64,000 nt of DNA, from NCBI RefSeq assembly GCF_021601385.1, contig NZ_BQHO01000009.1, positions 62,001 through 126,000 of the forward strand, written 5' to 3'. The notes under the pieces are model-generated. The model was given only the letters and a program-made list of their open reading frames with translations, was not told the DNA's origin and searched no databases. Numbering within the stretch: the stretch's first letter is position 1; each line of letters begins with the position of its first letter. The position numbers and the translations under genes were made by a program. This document shows, piece by piece, positions 1-11,146 of this stretch. The DNA comes from Pseudomonas parasichuanensis (GTDB lineage Bacteria; Pseudomonadota; Gammaproteobacteria; Pseudomonadales; Pseudomonadaceae).

Positions 1-110
1 GAGGCTGAGCGCAGGCGTCTGGAGGGCCCTGGTGCGCAGCACCCTTCGGCGTAGCCGAAGGCGCGAGATGTAGACTTGCGCAGCAAGTCGGAGGCCGCGC
101 GGGCCCGGAG
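1..110. repeat. Hairpin-rich intergenic repeat fragment
   Basis: No coding frame is convincing here. Three short perfect hairpins follow one another, each with a three-base loop: 31-43 (GGTGC, loop GCA, GCACC), 43-61 (CCTTCGGC, loop GTA, GCCGAAGG) and 73-89 (GACTTGC, loop GCA, GCAAGTC). The composition looks like dispersed intergenic repeats seen in fluorescent Pseudomonas genomes; that comparison is from memory. The element may extend left of the window. Confidence 0.45.
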
Positions 111-184
111 GACGCCGGAGCGAAGGGACCCCGGAGCGCAGCGCAGGGGCCGTATGATGGGAGCGAGCGGTTTTTGCTTACTTT

Positions 185-219
185 TTTCCAAGAAAAAAAG
201 TAAGCCGCCGTAAGGGCGG
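185..219 (-). terminator. Leftward intrinsic terminator beyond hisC
   Basis: Read on the minus strand, CCGCC and GGCGG (215-219 and 205-209 on plus) form a five-pair stem followed by CTTAC and a run of seven T, the form of an intrinsic terminator. It lies about 160 bases beyond the hisC stop. A second AT-rich inverted repeat (177-187 with 194-204) surrounds the T-run and could terminate plus-strand transcription. The motif resembles a common Pseudomonas intergenic terminator. Confidence 0.55.
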
Positions 220-268
220 AAAGGTGACTTCGCGTCGACATCGCAAATGAATGCGCATAAAACTTTCA

Positions 269-319
<51 letters not shown>

Positions 320-379
320 AGGGCGAATCAGGAGATAACCAACACCCCCAACTCGCCCCAATATCAACAGCAACCCAAA

Positions 380-1426
380 TCAATCAAGCGCATCAAGCAA
401 CGCCTGATTCATCTCCGGCGTCCCAACCGTAATCCGCAAGAACTGCGCAATCCGCTCCTGCTTGAAGTGCCGCACAATAACCCCCTGCTCCCGCAGCCGC
501 GCCGCAATCCCCGCCGCATCCTGCTGCGGATGCCGGGCAAAGATGAAGTTCGCCGCCGAAGGCAACACCTCGAACCCCCGCGCCTGCAACGCCGAAACCA
601 ACACCTCACGGCTGTCGATCACCTTGCGGCACGTCTCGTCAAAGTAAGCACGATCCTCGAACGCCACCGCTGCCCCGACAATCGCGGCACGGTCCAACGG
701 GTAGGAGTTGAAGCTGTTCTTGATCCGCTCCAGCGCCTCGATCAGGTCCGGATGCCCCACCGCCAGGCCAACCCGCAGGCCAGCCAGCGAGCGCGACTTG
801 GACAGGGTCTGGGTCACCAGCAGGTTGTCGTAGCGGTCGACCAGGCTGATAGCCGTCTCGCCACCGAAGTCGATGTACGCCTCGTCCACCACCACCACCG
901 AATCACGGTTGGCCTTCAGCAGCTGCTCCACGGCCTCGAGCGGCAGCAGGCAACCGGTCGGCGCATTCGGGTTGGGGAAGATGATCCCGGCGTTTGGCTT
1001 GTTGTAGTCCGAAACGCGAATCTGGAACTGCTCGTCCAGCGCCACCGGCTCGTACGGGATGCCGTACAGGCCGCAATACACCGGGTAGAAGCTGTAGCTG
1101 ACGTCCGGGAACAGCAACGGTGCATCGTGCTGGAACAGGCCGTGGAAGATGTGCGCCAGCACCTCGTCCGATCCGTTGCCGACGAACACCTGCGCCGGGG
1201 TGACGCCGTAATACTCGGCCACCGCCTGCTTGAGCCGGTCACTATTCGGGTCCGGGTACAGGCGCAGGCTGTCATTCAGCTCGCCACGCATGGCCTCCAG
1301 CGCCTTGGGCGAAGGGCCATAGGGGTTCTCGTTGGTGTTGAGCTTGACCAGCTTGGCCAGCTTGGGCTGCTCGCCCGGCACGTAAGGCACCAAGTCCTTG
1401 ACGAAGGGACTCCAGAAACGACTCAT
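380..1426 (-). CDS. hisC: Histidinol-phosphate aminotransferase
   Basis: PLP-dependent aminotransferase of histidine biosynthesis, converting imidazole-acetol phosphate and glutamate to histidinol phosphate in the cytoplasm. The 348-residue product has the fold-type I hallmarks: PNPNAPTG (about 151-158), the PLP-ring Asp181 in VVDEAY and the Schiff-base Lys210 in [11 protein letters not shown] chose the ATG at 1426, about eight bases after a GGGG ribosome site; a TTG six bases upstream overlaps the hisD stop and would add two residues. It follows hisD with almost no gap, so the two are co-transcribed and probably translationally coupled. Confidence 0.95.
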   Translation of the reverse strand: MSRFWSPFVKDLVPYVPGEQPKLAKLVKLNTNENPYGPSPKALEAMRGELNDSLRLYPDPNSDRLKQAVAEYYGVTPAQVFVGNGSDEVLAHIFHGLFQHDAPLLFPDVSYSFYPVYCGLYGIPYEPVALDEQFQIRVSDYNKPNAGIIFPNPNAPTGCLLPLEAVEQLLKANRDSVVVVDEAYIDFGGETAISLVDRYDNLLVTQTLSKSRSLAGLRVGLAVGHPDLIEALERIKNSFNSYPLDRAAIVGAAVAFEDRAYFDETCRKVIDSREVLVSALQARGFEVLPSAANFIFARHPQQDAAGIAARLREQGVIVRHFKQERIAQFLRITVGTPEMNQALLDALD

Positions 1427-1428
1427 GC

Positions 1429-2751
1429 TCAATTCCCCTTCTCGGTGAGGATGCGGTATTCGGCGCTGCGGGCGTGGGCGGTCAACGACTCGCCACGGGC
1501 CAGTACGGAGGCGGTGTGACCAAGCTCGGACGCGCCCTCTTCGGAACAGAAGATGATCGACGAGCGCTTCTGGAAGTCATACACGCCCAGTGGCGAAGAG
1601 AAGCGCGCGGTGCCGGAGGTCGGCAGTACGTGGTTGGGGCCGGCGCAGTAGTCGCCCAGCGCCTCGCTGGTGTGGCGGCCCATGAAGATCGCGCCGGCAT
1701 GGCGGATCTGCGGCAACCAGGCCTGCGGGTCGGCCACCGACAACTCCAGGTGCTCGGGGGCGATGCGGTTGGCCACTTCGATGGCCTGTTGCATGTCGCG
1801 CACCTGGATCAGCGCGCCACGGCCGTTGATCGACTTTTCGATGATCTCGGCGCGCTCCATGGTCGGCAGCAACTTGTCGATGCTGGCGGCAACGCGATCG
1901 AGGAACTCGGCATCCGGGCTGACCAGGATGGCCTGGGCATCTTCGTCGTGCTCGGCCTGGGAGAACAGGTCCATGGCGATCCAGTCCGGGTCGGTCTGGC
2001 CATCGCACACCACCAGGATCTCCGACGGGCCGGCGATCATGTCGATACCGACCTGGCCGAACACGTGGCGCTTGGCGGTGGCCACGTAGATGTTGCCCGG
2101 GCCGACGATCTTGTCCACCTGCGGCACGCTCTCGGTGCCATAGGCCAGGGCGGCAACGGCTTGGGCGCCACCCACGGTGAACACGCGGTCAACGCCGGCA
2201 ATGCAGGCGGCGGCCAGCACCAGCTCATTGACCTCGCCACGCGGGGTCGGCACCACCATCACCACTTCAGCGACACCGGCGACCTTGGCTGGAATCGCGT
2301 TCATCAGCACCGACGAGGGGTACGACGCCTTGCCGCCCGGCACATACAGACCAGCACGGTCCAGCGGGGTGACTTTCTGGCCGAGCACGGTGCCGTCGGC
2401 TTCGGTGTACTGCCAGGAGTCCTGCTTCTGTCGCTCGTGGTACATACGCACGCGGTTGGCGGCTTTCTCCAGCGCTTCACGCTGCACTGGGGTGATGCGG
2501 GTCAGCGCCAGCTCCAGGCGGGCACGGTCGAGGATCAGGTCATCGATGGTCTTGGCGTCGACGCCGTCGAAGCGCTGGGTGAATTCAACCAGTGCCGCGT
2601 CACCGCGCTCGCGCACGGCCTTGATGATGTCGAGCACGCGCTGGTTGACCGCGTCATCGGACACACTTTCCCAGCTCAGCAGATGATCCAGATGTCGGGC
2701 GAAATCCTGGTCAGCGGCGTTGAGACGGGCAATTGCAGTGGACACGGTCAT
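1429..2751 (-). CDS. hisD: Histidinol dehydrogenase
   Basis: Zinc- and NAD-dependent enzyme for the last two steps of histidine synthesis (histidinol to histidine). The product has 440 residues, usual for the family. Visible signatures are [11 protein letters not shown] (about 217-227), DMIAGPSEI (237-245), the catalytic pair Glu333-His334 in APEHLEL, and the expected zinc ligands Gln265, His268, Asp367 and His426. It is the middle gene of hisG-hisD-hisC; 127 bases separate it from hisG, and its stop lies directly before hisC. Confidence 0.97.
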   Translation of the reverse strand: MTVSTAIARLNAADQDFARHLDHLLSWESVSDDAVNQRVLDIIKAVRERGDAALVEFTQRFDGVDAKTIDDLILDRARLELALTRITPVQREALEKAANRVRMYHERQKQDSWQYTEADGTVLGQKVTPLDRAGLYVPGGKASYPSSVLMNAIPAKVAGVAEVVMVVPTPRGEVNELVLAAACIAGVDRVFTVGGAQAVAALAYGTESVPQVDKIVGPGNIYVATAKRHVFGQVGIDMIAGPSEILVVCDGQTDPDWIAMDLFSQAEHDEDAQAILVSPDAEFLDRVAASIDKLLPTMERAEIIEKSINGRGALIQVRDMQQAIEVANRIAPEHLELSVADPQAWLPQIRHAGAIFMGRHTSEALGDYCAGPNHVLPTSGTARFSSPLGVYDFQKRSSIIFCSEEGASELGHTASVLARGESLTAHARSAEYRILTEKGN

Positions 2752-2878
2752 GGCGAGGGCCTCGTTTTATTAGCGAATGCTCAGGCGCCCAAGGCTACCA
2801 GTCCATCCGCGCGGGCACCTGAGAAAGAAGGCTATGACGCGGATAGACGGGCGCGACAGCGAAGGTCGCGCGCAGAAG

Positions 2879-3514
2879 TCAGCCGCGGTGTCGCGATTCG
2901 ACGGCGTTGCGCAGGGTGTCGATCAGGCTTTGAATGCGGGCGTGCTGCATTTTCATGGAGGCCTTGTTGACCACCAGGCGCGAGCTGATCGTGGCGATCA
3001 GGTCCTGAGGCTCCAGGCCGTTGGCACGCAGGGTGTTGCCGGTGTCGACCACGTCGATGATCTTGTCGGCGAGGTTGATCAGCGGGGCCAGCTCCATGGA
3101 GCCGTACAGCTTGATGATGTCGACCTGGCGGCCCTGTTCGGCGTAATAACGCTTGGCCACGTTGACGAACTTGGTCGCCACGCGCAGACGGCCTTTGGGC
3201 TCAGGTGCGCCGGTGACGCCAGCGGTCATCAGCTTGCATTGGGCAATCTGCAGGTCCAGTGGCTCGTACAGGCCCTGGCCGCCGTATTCCATCAGCACGT
3301 CCTTGCCGGCTACACCGAGGTCGGCGGCGCCATGCTCGACATAGGTCGGCACGTCGGTGGCCCGCACGATGAGCAGGCGCACGTCGTCCTGCGTGGTGGG
3401 GATGATCAGCTTGCGGCTCTTGTCCGGGTTCTCGGTCGGCACGATACCGGCCTCGGCCAGCAGTGGCAGGGTATCGTCGAGAATACGGCCTTTGGATAGC
3501 GCGATGGTCAACAT
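2879..3514 (-). CDS. hisG: ATP phosphoribosyltransferase, short form
   Basis: Catalyses the first, feedback-controlled step of histidine synthesis (ATP plus PRPP). At 211 residues it is the short HisG form, which lacks the C-terminal regulatory domain and in this family requires the HisZ subunit; no hisZ is in the window, so it must be encoded elsewhere. The N-terminus [14 protein letters not shown] and the PRPP-loop-like segment [14 protein letters not shown] (about 164-177) support the call. It lies between murA and hisD on the same strand. Confidence 0.95.
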   Translation of the reverse strand: MLTIALSKGRILDDTLPLLAEAGIVPTENPDKSRKLIIPTTQDDVRLLIVRATDVPTYVEHGAADLGVAGKDVLMEYGGQGLYEPLDLQIAQCKLMTAGVTGAPEPKGRLRVATKFVNVAKRYYAEQGRQVDIIKLYGSMELAPLINLADKIIDVVDTGNTLRANGLEPQDLIATISSRLVVNKASMKMQHARIQSLIDTLRNAVESRHRG

Positions 3515-3543
3515 GGGAAACGTCGGTCCTTAAGCGGCTACAG

Positions 3544-3568
3544 CCGGCCAGGCGATGAGCCTGGCCGG
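3544..3568. other. Perfect 10-bp hairpin between murA and hisG
   Basis: CCGGCCAGGC and GCCTGGCCGG (3544-3553, 3559-3568) flank a five-base loop. No T-run follows on either strand, so it is not a classical terminator. It lies in the 93-base murA-hisG gap and could attenuate or stabilise the transcript between the cell-wall and histidine genes. Confidence 0.5.
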
Positions 3569-3607
3569 TATTCGATTCGGTAGGCGCCTCCGTGCGCCTG
3601 CGGGCTG

Positions 3608-5136
<1,529 letters not shown>

Positions 5137-5182
5137 GCTCAACCTCGATCGGCGCCCAACGCGCGCGGGTCGGCCATCATAC

Positions 5183-5234
5183 AAAAAAGCCCCTCGCCTG
5201 CGAAGCCCATGACGGGGCTCGCTGACCGAGGGGC
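5183..5234 (-). terminator. Intrinsic terminator after mlaB
   Basis: On the minus strand GCCCCTCG and CGAGGGGC (5227-5234 and 5189-5196) form an outer stem enclosing a second GC-rich pairing, followed by six T. It lies between mlaB and ibaG, so mla and ibaG-murA-his are probably separate transcription units. Confidence 0.8.
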
Positions 5235-5254
5235 CTTCACCTTCGTGCAAGCCA

Positions 5255-5557
5255 TCAACCGGCCAGCACTTCATCGAGGTCATAGACCCCGGCAATTTCC
5301 CGCATGTCGGCTGGCATGCCGCGCAATTCGCAGGCCTTGCCAGCCGCCTGGGCATCACGCATGAAGGCCAGCAGCAGGGCCAGGCCAACGCTGCTCGACT
5401 TGACCACCGCACTGCAGTCGATCACCAGCCGTGGCTCGCCACTGGCGGCGATCAATGCCTTGCCCTGCTTGCGCAGGGCCGGACCGCTGCGGTAGTCGAG
5501 CACCCCGGCCAGGCAAACCACGCCGGGCTCGGGCATGCTCACGACGGCATCGCTCAT
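5255..5557 (-). CDS. mlaB: STAS-domain protein of the Mla transporter
   Basis: A 100-residue STAS-domain protein, the cytoplasmic partner that stabilises and activates the MlaF ATPase in the MlaFEDB complex. The family Ser-rich loop is visible as CSAVVKSSSVGLALLLAFM (about 49-67). It is the last gene of mlaFEDCB and its ATG overlaps the mlaC stop (ATGA). Its position and size make a free-standing anti-sigma antagonist unlikely. Confidence 0.9.
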   Translation of the reverse strand: MSDAVVSMPEPGVVCLAGVLDYRSGPALRKQGKALIAASGEPRLVIDCSAVVKSSSVGLALLLAFMRDAQAAGKACELRGMPADMREIAGVYDLDEVLAG

Positions 5558-6207
5558 TTGACTTCCTTATCCGGCGAGTTGTCGGCGGCTTCCTTGGCCT
5601 TGGCCACCTCGCCGGCCCAGCCGTCGATGGTCTTGTCCAGGCTGTTGCCGTTGCGCTGCATGGCGTCGGCGAACTGGTCGCGGAACAACTTGCCGATGTT
5701 GATGCCGTTGACGATGACGTTGCGCACTTTCCACTCGCCATCGAGCTTCTGCATGGTGTACTGCACCGGATAGACCGCACCGTTGTTGCCGGTGATTTTC
5801 ATGCCGACGCTGGTGCGATCGCCGTCCTCGGCCTTGGCCGGGTCGACGGTGATGCCCTGGTTGTTGTACTCGAGCAAGGCGTTGCCATAGAACTGCATCA
5901 GGCTGCGCTTGAAGTTCTCCTGGAAGCGCTGCATCTGCTCCGGGGTGGCCTTGCGCGAATACTTGACGGTCATGATGCTCTTGGAGATGCCGTCGGCATC
6001 GACCACCGGGCCAAGGTTGCTGTTGAGTGCGGCGTAGAACGCCTCAGGGTTGGCCTTGTACTGCGCCTTGTTGGCCTTGAGGTCGCTCAGCAGCTGGGTC
6101 GTGGTGCCCTGGATGACATCACGGGCGGACTGCCCCGGCGCCGCCATGGCCAACAGGGGAACGGCCGCCAGCAGAACCAGCAGGCCACGTCGCAGGATCG
6201 AAATCAT
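5554..6207 (-). CDS. mlaC: Periplasmic phospholipid-binding protein MlaC (Ttg2D)
   Basis: A 217-residue protein with an N-terminal signal peptide (MISILRRGLLVLLAAVPLLAMAAPG, here about 25 residues ending after AMA) and a Tol-Tgs/MlaC domain. It shuttles phospholipids through the periplasm between MlaA and MlaFEDB and so keeps the outer leaflet free of phospholipid. In P. putida this locus is called ttg2 because of its link to toluene tolerance. It starts nine bases after mlaD and overlaps mlaB by four. Confidence 0.93.
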   Translation of the reverse strand: MISILRRGLLVLLAAVPLLAMAAPGQSARDVIQGTTTQLLSDLKANKAQYKANPEAFYAALNSNLGPVVDADGISKSIMTVKYSRKATPEQMQRFQENFKRSLMQFYGNALLEYNNQGITVDPAKAEDGDRTSVGMKITGNNGAVYPVQYTMQKLDGEWKVRNVIVNGINIGKLFRDQFADAMQRNGNSLDKTIDGWAGEVAKAKEAADNSPDKEVK

Positions 6208-6216
6208 GGAAACTCC

Positions 6217-6702
6217 TTAATTAGCCGGTTGCGCTTCTTTGGGTTCCTTGCCCACCGTATTGAGCAGGAACTTGCCGATCAGGTCTTCCAGCACCAACGC
6301 CGACTGGGTGTCGTGGATGGTGCTGCCGTCTTTCAGAACCGCGTCTTCGCCGCCCACGCTGATGCCAATGTACTTCTCGCCCAGCAGGCCGGCGGTCAGG
6401 ATCGAGGCAGTGGAGTCGGTCGGCAGGTTGTCGACGTTCTTGTCCAGCTGCAACGTGACCCGACCGGTATACGAATCGCGGTCCAGATCGATAGCCGTGA
6501 CCTTGCCGATGGTCACGCCGGCCATGGTCACTTTAGCTCTGACCGTCAAACCGGCGATATTGTCGAAGTACGCATAAACTTTGTACGTGTCGCTGCTCGG
6601 GCTGGCCGACAGCCCGCTGACACGCAGGGCCAGCAGCAGCAGCGCCAGAACCCCGGCCAGGAGGAACAGGCCGACACCGATTTCCAGGGTGCGGTTTTGC
6701 AT
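6217..6702 (-). CDS. mlaD: MCE-domain protein MlaD (Ttg2C)
   Basis: A 161-residue inner-membrane protein: one N-terminal transmembrane helix (about 7-27, VGLFLLAGVLALLLLALRV) followed by a periplasmic MCE domain with AKVTMAGVTIGKV and the GLLGEKYI segment. MlaD forms a hexameric ring carrying phospholipids on the MlaFEDB complex. Its ATG shares one base with the mlaE stop (TGATG), so translation is coupled. Confidence 0.94.
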   Translation of the reverse strand: MQNRTLEIGVGLFLLAGVLALLLLALRVSGLSASPSSDTYKVYAYFDNIAGLTVRAKVTMAGVTIGKVTAIDLDRDSYTGRVTLQLDKNVDNLPTDSTASILTAGLLGEKYIGISVGGEDAVLKDGSTIHDTQSALVLEDLIGKFLLNTVGKEPKEAQPAN

Positions 6703-7499
6703 CAGAAATCTCCAAACATCAAGGCGGTCAGAATAAAGTCCAGACCCAGGACTGCCAACGAGGCATAGACCACGGTCTTGGTAGTGGCACGGCTGATCCC
6801 TTCTGAGGTGGGCTCGCAGTCATACCCCTGGAATACGGCGATCCAGGTGACGACGAAGGCAAACACCAGGCTCTTGATCAGCCCGTTGATCACGTCGTCG
6901 GTGAAAGAAACGCTGTTCTGCATGTTGGCCCAGAACGAGCCTTCGTAGACGCCCAGCCAGTCGACCGCCACCCACGAACCACCCCAGATGCCCACCACGC
7001 TGAAGATCAGCGCCAGCAGCGGCAGCGAGATGAAGCCGGCCCACAGGCGCGGGGCGACGATGTACTTGAGCGGGTCGACACCGATCATTTCCAGGCTCGA
7101 CAACTGCTCGGTGGATTTCATGTTGCCGATTTCGGCCGTCAGCGCGGAACCCGCGCGGCCGGCGAACAGCAGGCCAGTCACCACCGGGCCGAGCTCGCGC
7201 AGCAGGGTCAGGGCAACCATCTGTCCCACTGCCTGCTCCGAGCCATAGCGGGCGAGGATGCTGTAGCCCTGCAGCGCCAGCACCATGCCGATGAACACCC
7301 CGGACACGACGATGATCGCCAGCGACAGCACACCCACCGAATAAAGCTGCTTGACCAGCAACTGGAAGCCGCCGCCGACACCGCCCCGACCGCTCAGCGC
7401 GTGGCCGAGGAACAGGCAGGAGCGGCCCAGCACGGCCAGCACATCGATGGCCGAACGGCCGAACAGACGGATACGTTCGAGTAAGGATTTCTTGCGCAT
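6702..7499 (-). CDS. mlaE: Mla ABC permease MlaE (Ttg2B)
   Basis: A 265-residue membrane permease of the MlaE/YrbE family with about five to six hydrophobic helices and the family segment [20 protein letters not shown] (about 131-150), which contacts the ATPase. I used the ATG at 7499, sharing one base with the mlaF stop; a TTG one codon upstream is possible but poorer. It forms the membrane core of the phospholipid transporter with MlaF, MlaD and MlaB. Confidence 0.95.
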   Translation of the reverse strand: MRKKSLLERIRLFGRSAIDVLAVLGRSCLFLGHALSGRGGVGGGFQLLVKQLYSVGVLSLAIIVVSGVFIGMVLALQGYSILARYGSEQAVGQMVALTLLRELGPVVTGLLFAGRAGSALTAEIGNMKSTEQLSSLEMIGVDPLKYIVAPRLWAGFISLPLLALIFSVVGIWGGSWVAVDWLGVYEGSFWANMQNSVSFTDDVINGLIKSLVFAFVVTWIAVFQGYDCEPTSEGISRATTKTVVYASLAVLGLDFILTALMFGDF

Positions 7500-8308
7500 C
7501 AACGCGCCCCCAGCAAATCGGCGCGGTAATCGGGCGCAGGGAAGTGGAAGGGTACCGGGCCGTCCGGATCGCCCTTCATGAACTGGCGGATACGCGGGTT
7601 GTCCGAGCCCATGAGCTCGGCAGGCGTACCCTGCCCCAGCACCTGACCATCGCCCACGACATAGATGTAGTCGGCAATGCTGGCGGTTTCCGCCAGGTCG
7701 TGCGAAACCACGATGCTGGTGATGCCCAGGGCGTCGTTGAGCAGGCGGATCAGGCGCACCAGCACACCCATGGCGATCGGGTCCTGCCCGACGAACGGCT
7801 CGTCGTACATGAGGATCTGTGGGTCGAGGGCAATCGCCCGGGCCAGCGCCACGCGGCGCTTCATGCCGCCGGAGAGCTCGTCGGGCATCAGGTCGATGGC
7901 ACCGCGCAGGCCCACGGCCTGCAATTTCATCAGGACGATGTCACGAATAAGGTCGTCCGGCAGCTCGGTGTGCACGCGCAGCGGGAAGGCAACGTTCTCG
8001 AAGACATCAAGGTCGGTGAACAGGGCGCCACTCTGGAACAGCACACCCATCTGCTTGCGCGCATCGAACAGGTCGCCCCGTGACAGCGCAGGCAGATTCT
8101 GGCCATTGACCCAGACTTCCCCGCTGGACGGGCGCAACTGTGCGCCCATCAGGCGCAGCAATGTCGTCTTGCCGCACCCCGATGGCCCCATGATGCCGGT
8201 GACCTTGCCGCGGGGAATGCGTATGTCCACGTTGCTGAAAATGCTGCGCGAACCACGCTTGAAGGTGACGCCCTTCAGCTCGACCGCGCAGGCGCTATCC
8301 ACACTCAT
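7499..8308 (-). CDS. mlaF: Mla ABC ATPase MlaF (Ttg2A)
   Basis: The 269-residue ATPase of the phospholipid transporter. Walker A (GPSGCGKTT, about 41-49), the signature LSGGM (about 145-149), Walker B (ILMYDEPF) and the switch His (SHD) are all intact. It is the first gene of mlaFEDCB and is transcribed away from kdsD. The ATG at 8308 ([14 protein letters not shown]) precedes the ABC domain by the usual short lead. Confidence 0.96.
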   Translation of the reverse strand: MSVDSACAVELKGVTFKRGSRSIFSNVDIRIPRGKVTGIMGPSGCGKTTLLRLMGAQLRPSSGEVWVNGQNLPALSRGDLFDARKQMGVLFQSGALFTDLDVFENVAFPLRVHTELPDDLIRDIVLMKLQAVGLRGAIDLMPDELSGGMKRRVALARAIALDPQILMYDEPFVGQDPIAMGVLVRLIRLLNDALGITSIVVSHDLAETASIADYIYVVGDGQVLGQGTPAELMGSDNPRIRQFMKGDPDGPVPFHFPAPDYRADLLGAR

Positions 8309-8397
8309 CTAGACTCCTTGCAATGCAGCCTCGTCTTCATGGACGCCTGCCCTCATCTTGAAGGCACACTGGTCCCTGGCGGGCCGAACAGCGGCGA

Positions 8398-8427
8398 ACT
8401 ATAGCACCGCAGACGGTACGTCCCCAA
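8398..8427 (-). promoter_or_regulatory. Candidate mla promoter
   Basis: On the minus strand TATAGT (8398-8403) is preceded at 18 bases by TTGGGG (8422-8427). The -10 fits well, the -35 only moderately. It lies about 90 bases before mlaF in the 246-base divergent gap. Confidence 0.35.
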
Positions 8428-8515
8428 GGCCGCGAATAGGGCTGTTCAGGTAGACGACAGCCTTGCAGTCGCTTCTTACGACAATCGAATGGATGAGCCT
8501 TTCACACATTGCGGC

Positions 8516-8521
8516 TATAAT
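8516..8521 (+). promoter_or_regulatory. Candidate -10 element for kdsD
   Basis: A perfect TATAAT lies 33 bases before the kdsD start, within a short GC-flanked near-palindrome (GCGGC, TATAAT, CGCCGC). No good TTGACA-like -35 is placed 16-18 bases upstream, so the promoter would need an activator or a weak -35. Confidence 0.4.
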
Positions 8522-8554
8522 CGCCGCCTTTTCATCAGGCATTGCGTTTTCGAC

Positions 8555-9529
8555 ATGAGCCAATCCAGCGAGCTGATCCAATCCGCCCAGCGCACTTTGC
8601 GCCTGGAACTCGAGGCAGTGCAGGCACTGCTGGCCCGCATCGACGGTGATTTCGTCAAGGCCTGCGAGCTGATCCTGGCGAGCAAGGGCCGCGTGGTCGT
8701 GGTCGGCATGGGCAAGTCCGGGCATATCGGCAACAAGATCGCCGCCACCCTTGCCAGCACCGGCACGCCGGCATTTTTCGTGCACCCGGCCGAAGCCAGC
8801 CATGGCGACATGGGCATGATCACCCGCGACGATGTCATCCTGGCCCTGTCCAACTCGGGCAGCACCGCCGAAATCGTTACCCTGCTGCCGCTGATCAAGC
8901 GCCTGGGCATCCAGATGATCAGCCTGACCGGCAATCCGGACTCGCCGCTGGCGCAGGCCGCCGAGGTCAATCTGGACGCCAGCGTCGCCCAGGAGGCCTG
9001 CCCGCTCAACCTGGCGCCGACCTCTTCCACCACCGCCTCGCTGGCCCTGGGTGATGCACTGGCCATCGCCCTGCTCGAAGCACGCGGTTTCACCGCCGAA
9101 GACTTCGCCTTCTCCCACCCTGGCGGGGCACTGGGCCGCCGCTTGTTGCTGAAGGTCGAGAACGTGATGCATGCCGGCGACGAACTGCCCCAGGTGCAGC
9201 GCGGCACCCTGCTTAAAGACGCGCTGATCGAAATGTCACGCAAGGGCCTGGGCATGACCGTGGTGCTGGAGCAGGACGGCACGCTGGCCGGGATCTTCAC
9301 CGACGGCGACCTGCGCCGCAGCCTCGATCGCAATATCGACGTGCACAAGACCCTCATCGATGAAGTCATGACCGTGCATGGCAAGACCGCGCGCGCCGAG
9401 ATGCTCGCCGCCGAGGCCCTCAAGATCATGGAAGACCACAAGATCAGCGCACTGGTCGTTGTCGATCAGAGCGACCGGCCGACCGGCGCCCTGAACATGC
9501 ACGACCTGCTGCGCGCCGGAGTGATGTAA
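8555..9529 (+). CDS. kdsD: D-arabinose 5-phosphate isomerase
   Basis: Converts ribulose 5-phosphate to arabinose 5-phosphate, the precursor of KDO in lipopolysaccharide. The 324-residue protein has an N-terminal SIS sugar-isomerase domain (VVVGMGKSGHIGNKIAATLAST, first 20 of these near 48-67; ALSNSGST near 107) and two C-terminal CBS repeats from about 210. I chose the ATG at 8555 (MSQSSELIQ); the upstream in-frame extension of 22 codons looks non-coding. It directly abuts kdsC, consistent with one KDO-LPS operon. Confidence 0.95.
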   Translation: MSQSSELIQSAQRTLRLELEAVQALLARIDGDFVKACELILASKGRVVVVGMGKSGHIGNKIAATLASTGTPAFFVHPAEASHGDMGMITRDDVILALSNSGSTAEIVTLLPLIKRLGIQMISLTGNPDSPLAQAAEVNLDASVAQEACPLNLAPTSSTTASLALGDALAIALLEARGFTAEDFAFSHPGGALGRRLLLKVENVMHAGDELPQVQRGTLLKDALIEMSRKGLGMTVVLEQDGTLAGIFTDGDLRRSLDRNIDVHKTLIDEVMTVHGKTARAEMLAAEALKIMEDHKISALVVVDQSDRPTGALNMHDLLRAGVM

Positions 9530-10054
9530 ATGAACCAGGACCTCATGCAACGCGCCAAGGCCATCAAACTGGCGGTGTTCGACGTCGACGGCGTGCTCAC
9601 CGATGGCCGCCTGTACTTCCTCGAAGACGGCAGCGAGTTCAAGACCTTCAACACCCTCGACGGCCACGGCATCAAGATGCTCATGGCCGCTGGCGTCACC
9701 ACGGCGATCATCAGCGGGCGCAAGACCCCGGTGGTCGAGCGCCGGGCGAAGAACCTCGGCATTCCGCACCTGTTCCAGGGCCGCGAGGACAAACTGGTGG
9801 TGCTGGACGGCCTGCTTGCCGAACTCAATCTAAGCTACGAACAGGTCGCCTATCTGGGTGACGACCTGCCCGACCTGCCGGTGATTCGCCGGGTAGGCCT
9901 GGGCATGGCGGTACACAATGCCGCACCGTTCGTTCGCCAGCACGCCCATGGCGTCACCCAGGCACGCGGTGGCGAAGGTGCCGCCCGTGAGTTCTGCGAA
10001 CTGATCATGCAGGCCCAGGGCACCCTGGACGCTGCCAACGCCCACTATCTGTAA
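9530..10054 (+). CDS. kdsC: 3-deoxy-D-manno-octulosonate 8-phosphate phosphatase
   Basis: A HAD-family phosphatase of 174 residues that releases KDO from KDO 8-phosphate. The nucleophile motif is VFDVDGVLTDG (about 17-27), motif II is AIISGRKT and motif IV is YLGDDLPDLPV (about 107-117). It lacks a cap domain, as normal for the tetrameric KdsC. Its ATG follows the kdsD stop with no gap. Confidence 0.96.
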   Translation: MNQDLMQRAKAIKLAVFDVDGVLTDGRLYFLEDGSEFKTFNTLDGHGIKMLMAAGVTTAIISGRKTPVVERRAKNLGIPHLFQGREDKLVVLDGLLAELNLSYEQVAYLGDDLPDLPVIRRVGLGMAVHNAAPFVRQHAHGVTQARGGEGAAREFCELIMQAQGTLDAANAHYL

Positions 10055-10062
10055 GGCCCACC

Positions 10063-10635
10063 ATGTTCAGCAAGAAGATCCGAAATTTCGCGCTGCTTGG
10101 CGTGATAGCCGCCGTGCTGGTGGCCGTGGGCTACTGGAACATCAGCCCCGAGAGCTTCCTCGACAAGCCGGTCGCCCAGACCGACGAGAGCGCCATCGAC
10201 TACTACGCGATCAACGCCCACAGCGTGCAGTTTTTGCCTGACGGCAAGCTGCAATACGAAATGACCGCGGACAAGGTCGAGCACCTGAAGGCCAGCGAAG
10301 TCACCCTGGTGACCACCCCCGACCTGCACATGTACCGTGGTACCGAGTACCCCTGGCATGTGCAGAGCGCGCGCGCCGAGGTCAACCCGGACGGCACCGA
10401 AGTTGAACTGATCGACAATGTGCGGGTTGCCCGCACCGACGAAAAGCAACGTGAAACCATCATTACCAGCACACGCATGACCGTGTTCCCGCAGAAGCAA
10501 TATGCGCAGACCGAGCAAGCCGTTAGAATCGACGGCGCCGGTGGCACGACTACGGGCAAAGGAATGAAAGCGTATTTGAAAGAAGGCAGGGTGGACCTGC
10601 TCTCTAACGTAAGAGGACAGTATGAGGCTCGTTAA
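10063..10635 (+). CDS. lptC: LPS export protein LptC
   Basis: A 190-residue bitopic inner-membrane protein: one N-terminal helix (about 7-23) and a periplasmic beta-jellyroll. It receives lipopolysaccharide from LptBFG and passes it to LptA. It lies eight bases after kdsC and its end overlaps lptA by 14 bases. The order kdsD-kdsC-lptC-lptA-lptB-rpoN is conserved in gamma-proteobacteria and supports the call more strongly than the variable sequence alone. Confidence 0.93.
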   Translation: MFSKKIRNFALLGVIAAVLVAVGYWNISPESFLDKPVAQTDESAIDYYAINAHSVQFLPDGKLQYEMTADKVEHLKASEVTLVTTPDLHMYRGTEYPWHVQSARAEVNPDGTEVELIDNVRVARTDEKQRETIITSTRMTVFPQKQYAQTEQAVRIDGAGGTTTGKGMKAYLKEGRVDLLSNVRGQYEAR

Positions 10636-11146
10636 AACCATCCCCCTTCTGCTCAGCCTGGGCGTAGCACTGGGAAGCGCGAGCGCCTTCGCCCTGCCGA
10701 ACGACCGTGACCAGCCAATCCGCATCCAGGCCGACAACGCGCACCTGGACGACAAGCAGGGCGTGGCCACCTACACCGGCGACGTGATCATCACCCAGGG
10801 TTCGATGATGATCAAAGGCAACACCGTGACCATGACCCGCGCCGCCAACGGCGACATCGACGTGGTCACCTCGGTGGGCAACCTGGCCTACTTCGAACAG
10901 CAACAGAGCGCCGCCAAGCCGGACAAGATGAAAGGCTGGGCCGTGACCATCCAGTACCAGGCGCAAAAAGAACTGGTCATTCTGACCGACCGCGCCAAGG
11001 TCGAGAACGAAGGCAACACCACCGAAGGCGAGAAGATCGTCTACAACACCAAGACCCAGGTGGCGACCGCCGGCCGCGGCGGCAATGTGACTGCACCACG
11101 TCAGCGTATCGACATGGTCATTCAACCGAAGAAAAAGGCCGAGTAA
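10622..11146 (+). CDS. lptA: Periplasmic LPS bridge protein LptA
   Basis: A 174-residue protein with a signal peptide (cleavage probably after ASAFA, about residue 23) and an OstA-like beta-jellyroll beginning DQPIRIQADNAHLDDKQG. It forms the periplasmic bridge carrying lipopolysaccharide from LptC to LptD. Its start lies inside the end of lptC, and lptB follows with no gap. Confidence 0.95.
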   Translation: MRLVKTIPLLLSLGVALGSASAFALPNDRDQPIRIQADNAHLDDKQGVATYTGDVIITQGSMMIKGNTVTMTRAANGDIDVVTSVGNLAYFEQQQSAAKPDKMKGWAVTIQYQAQKELVILTDRAKVENEGNTTEGEKIVYNTKTQVATAGRGGNVTAPRQRIDMVIQPKKKAE

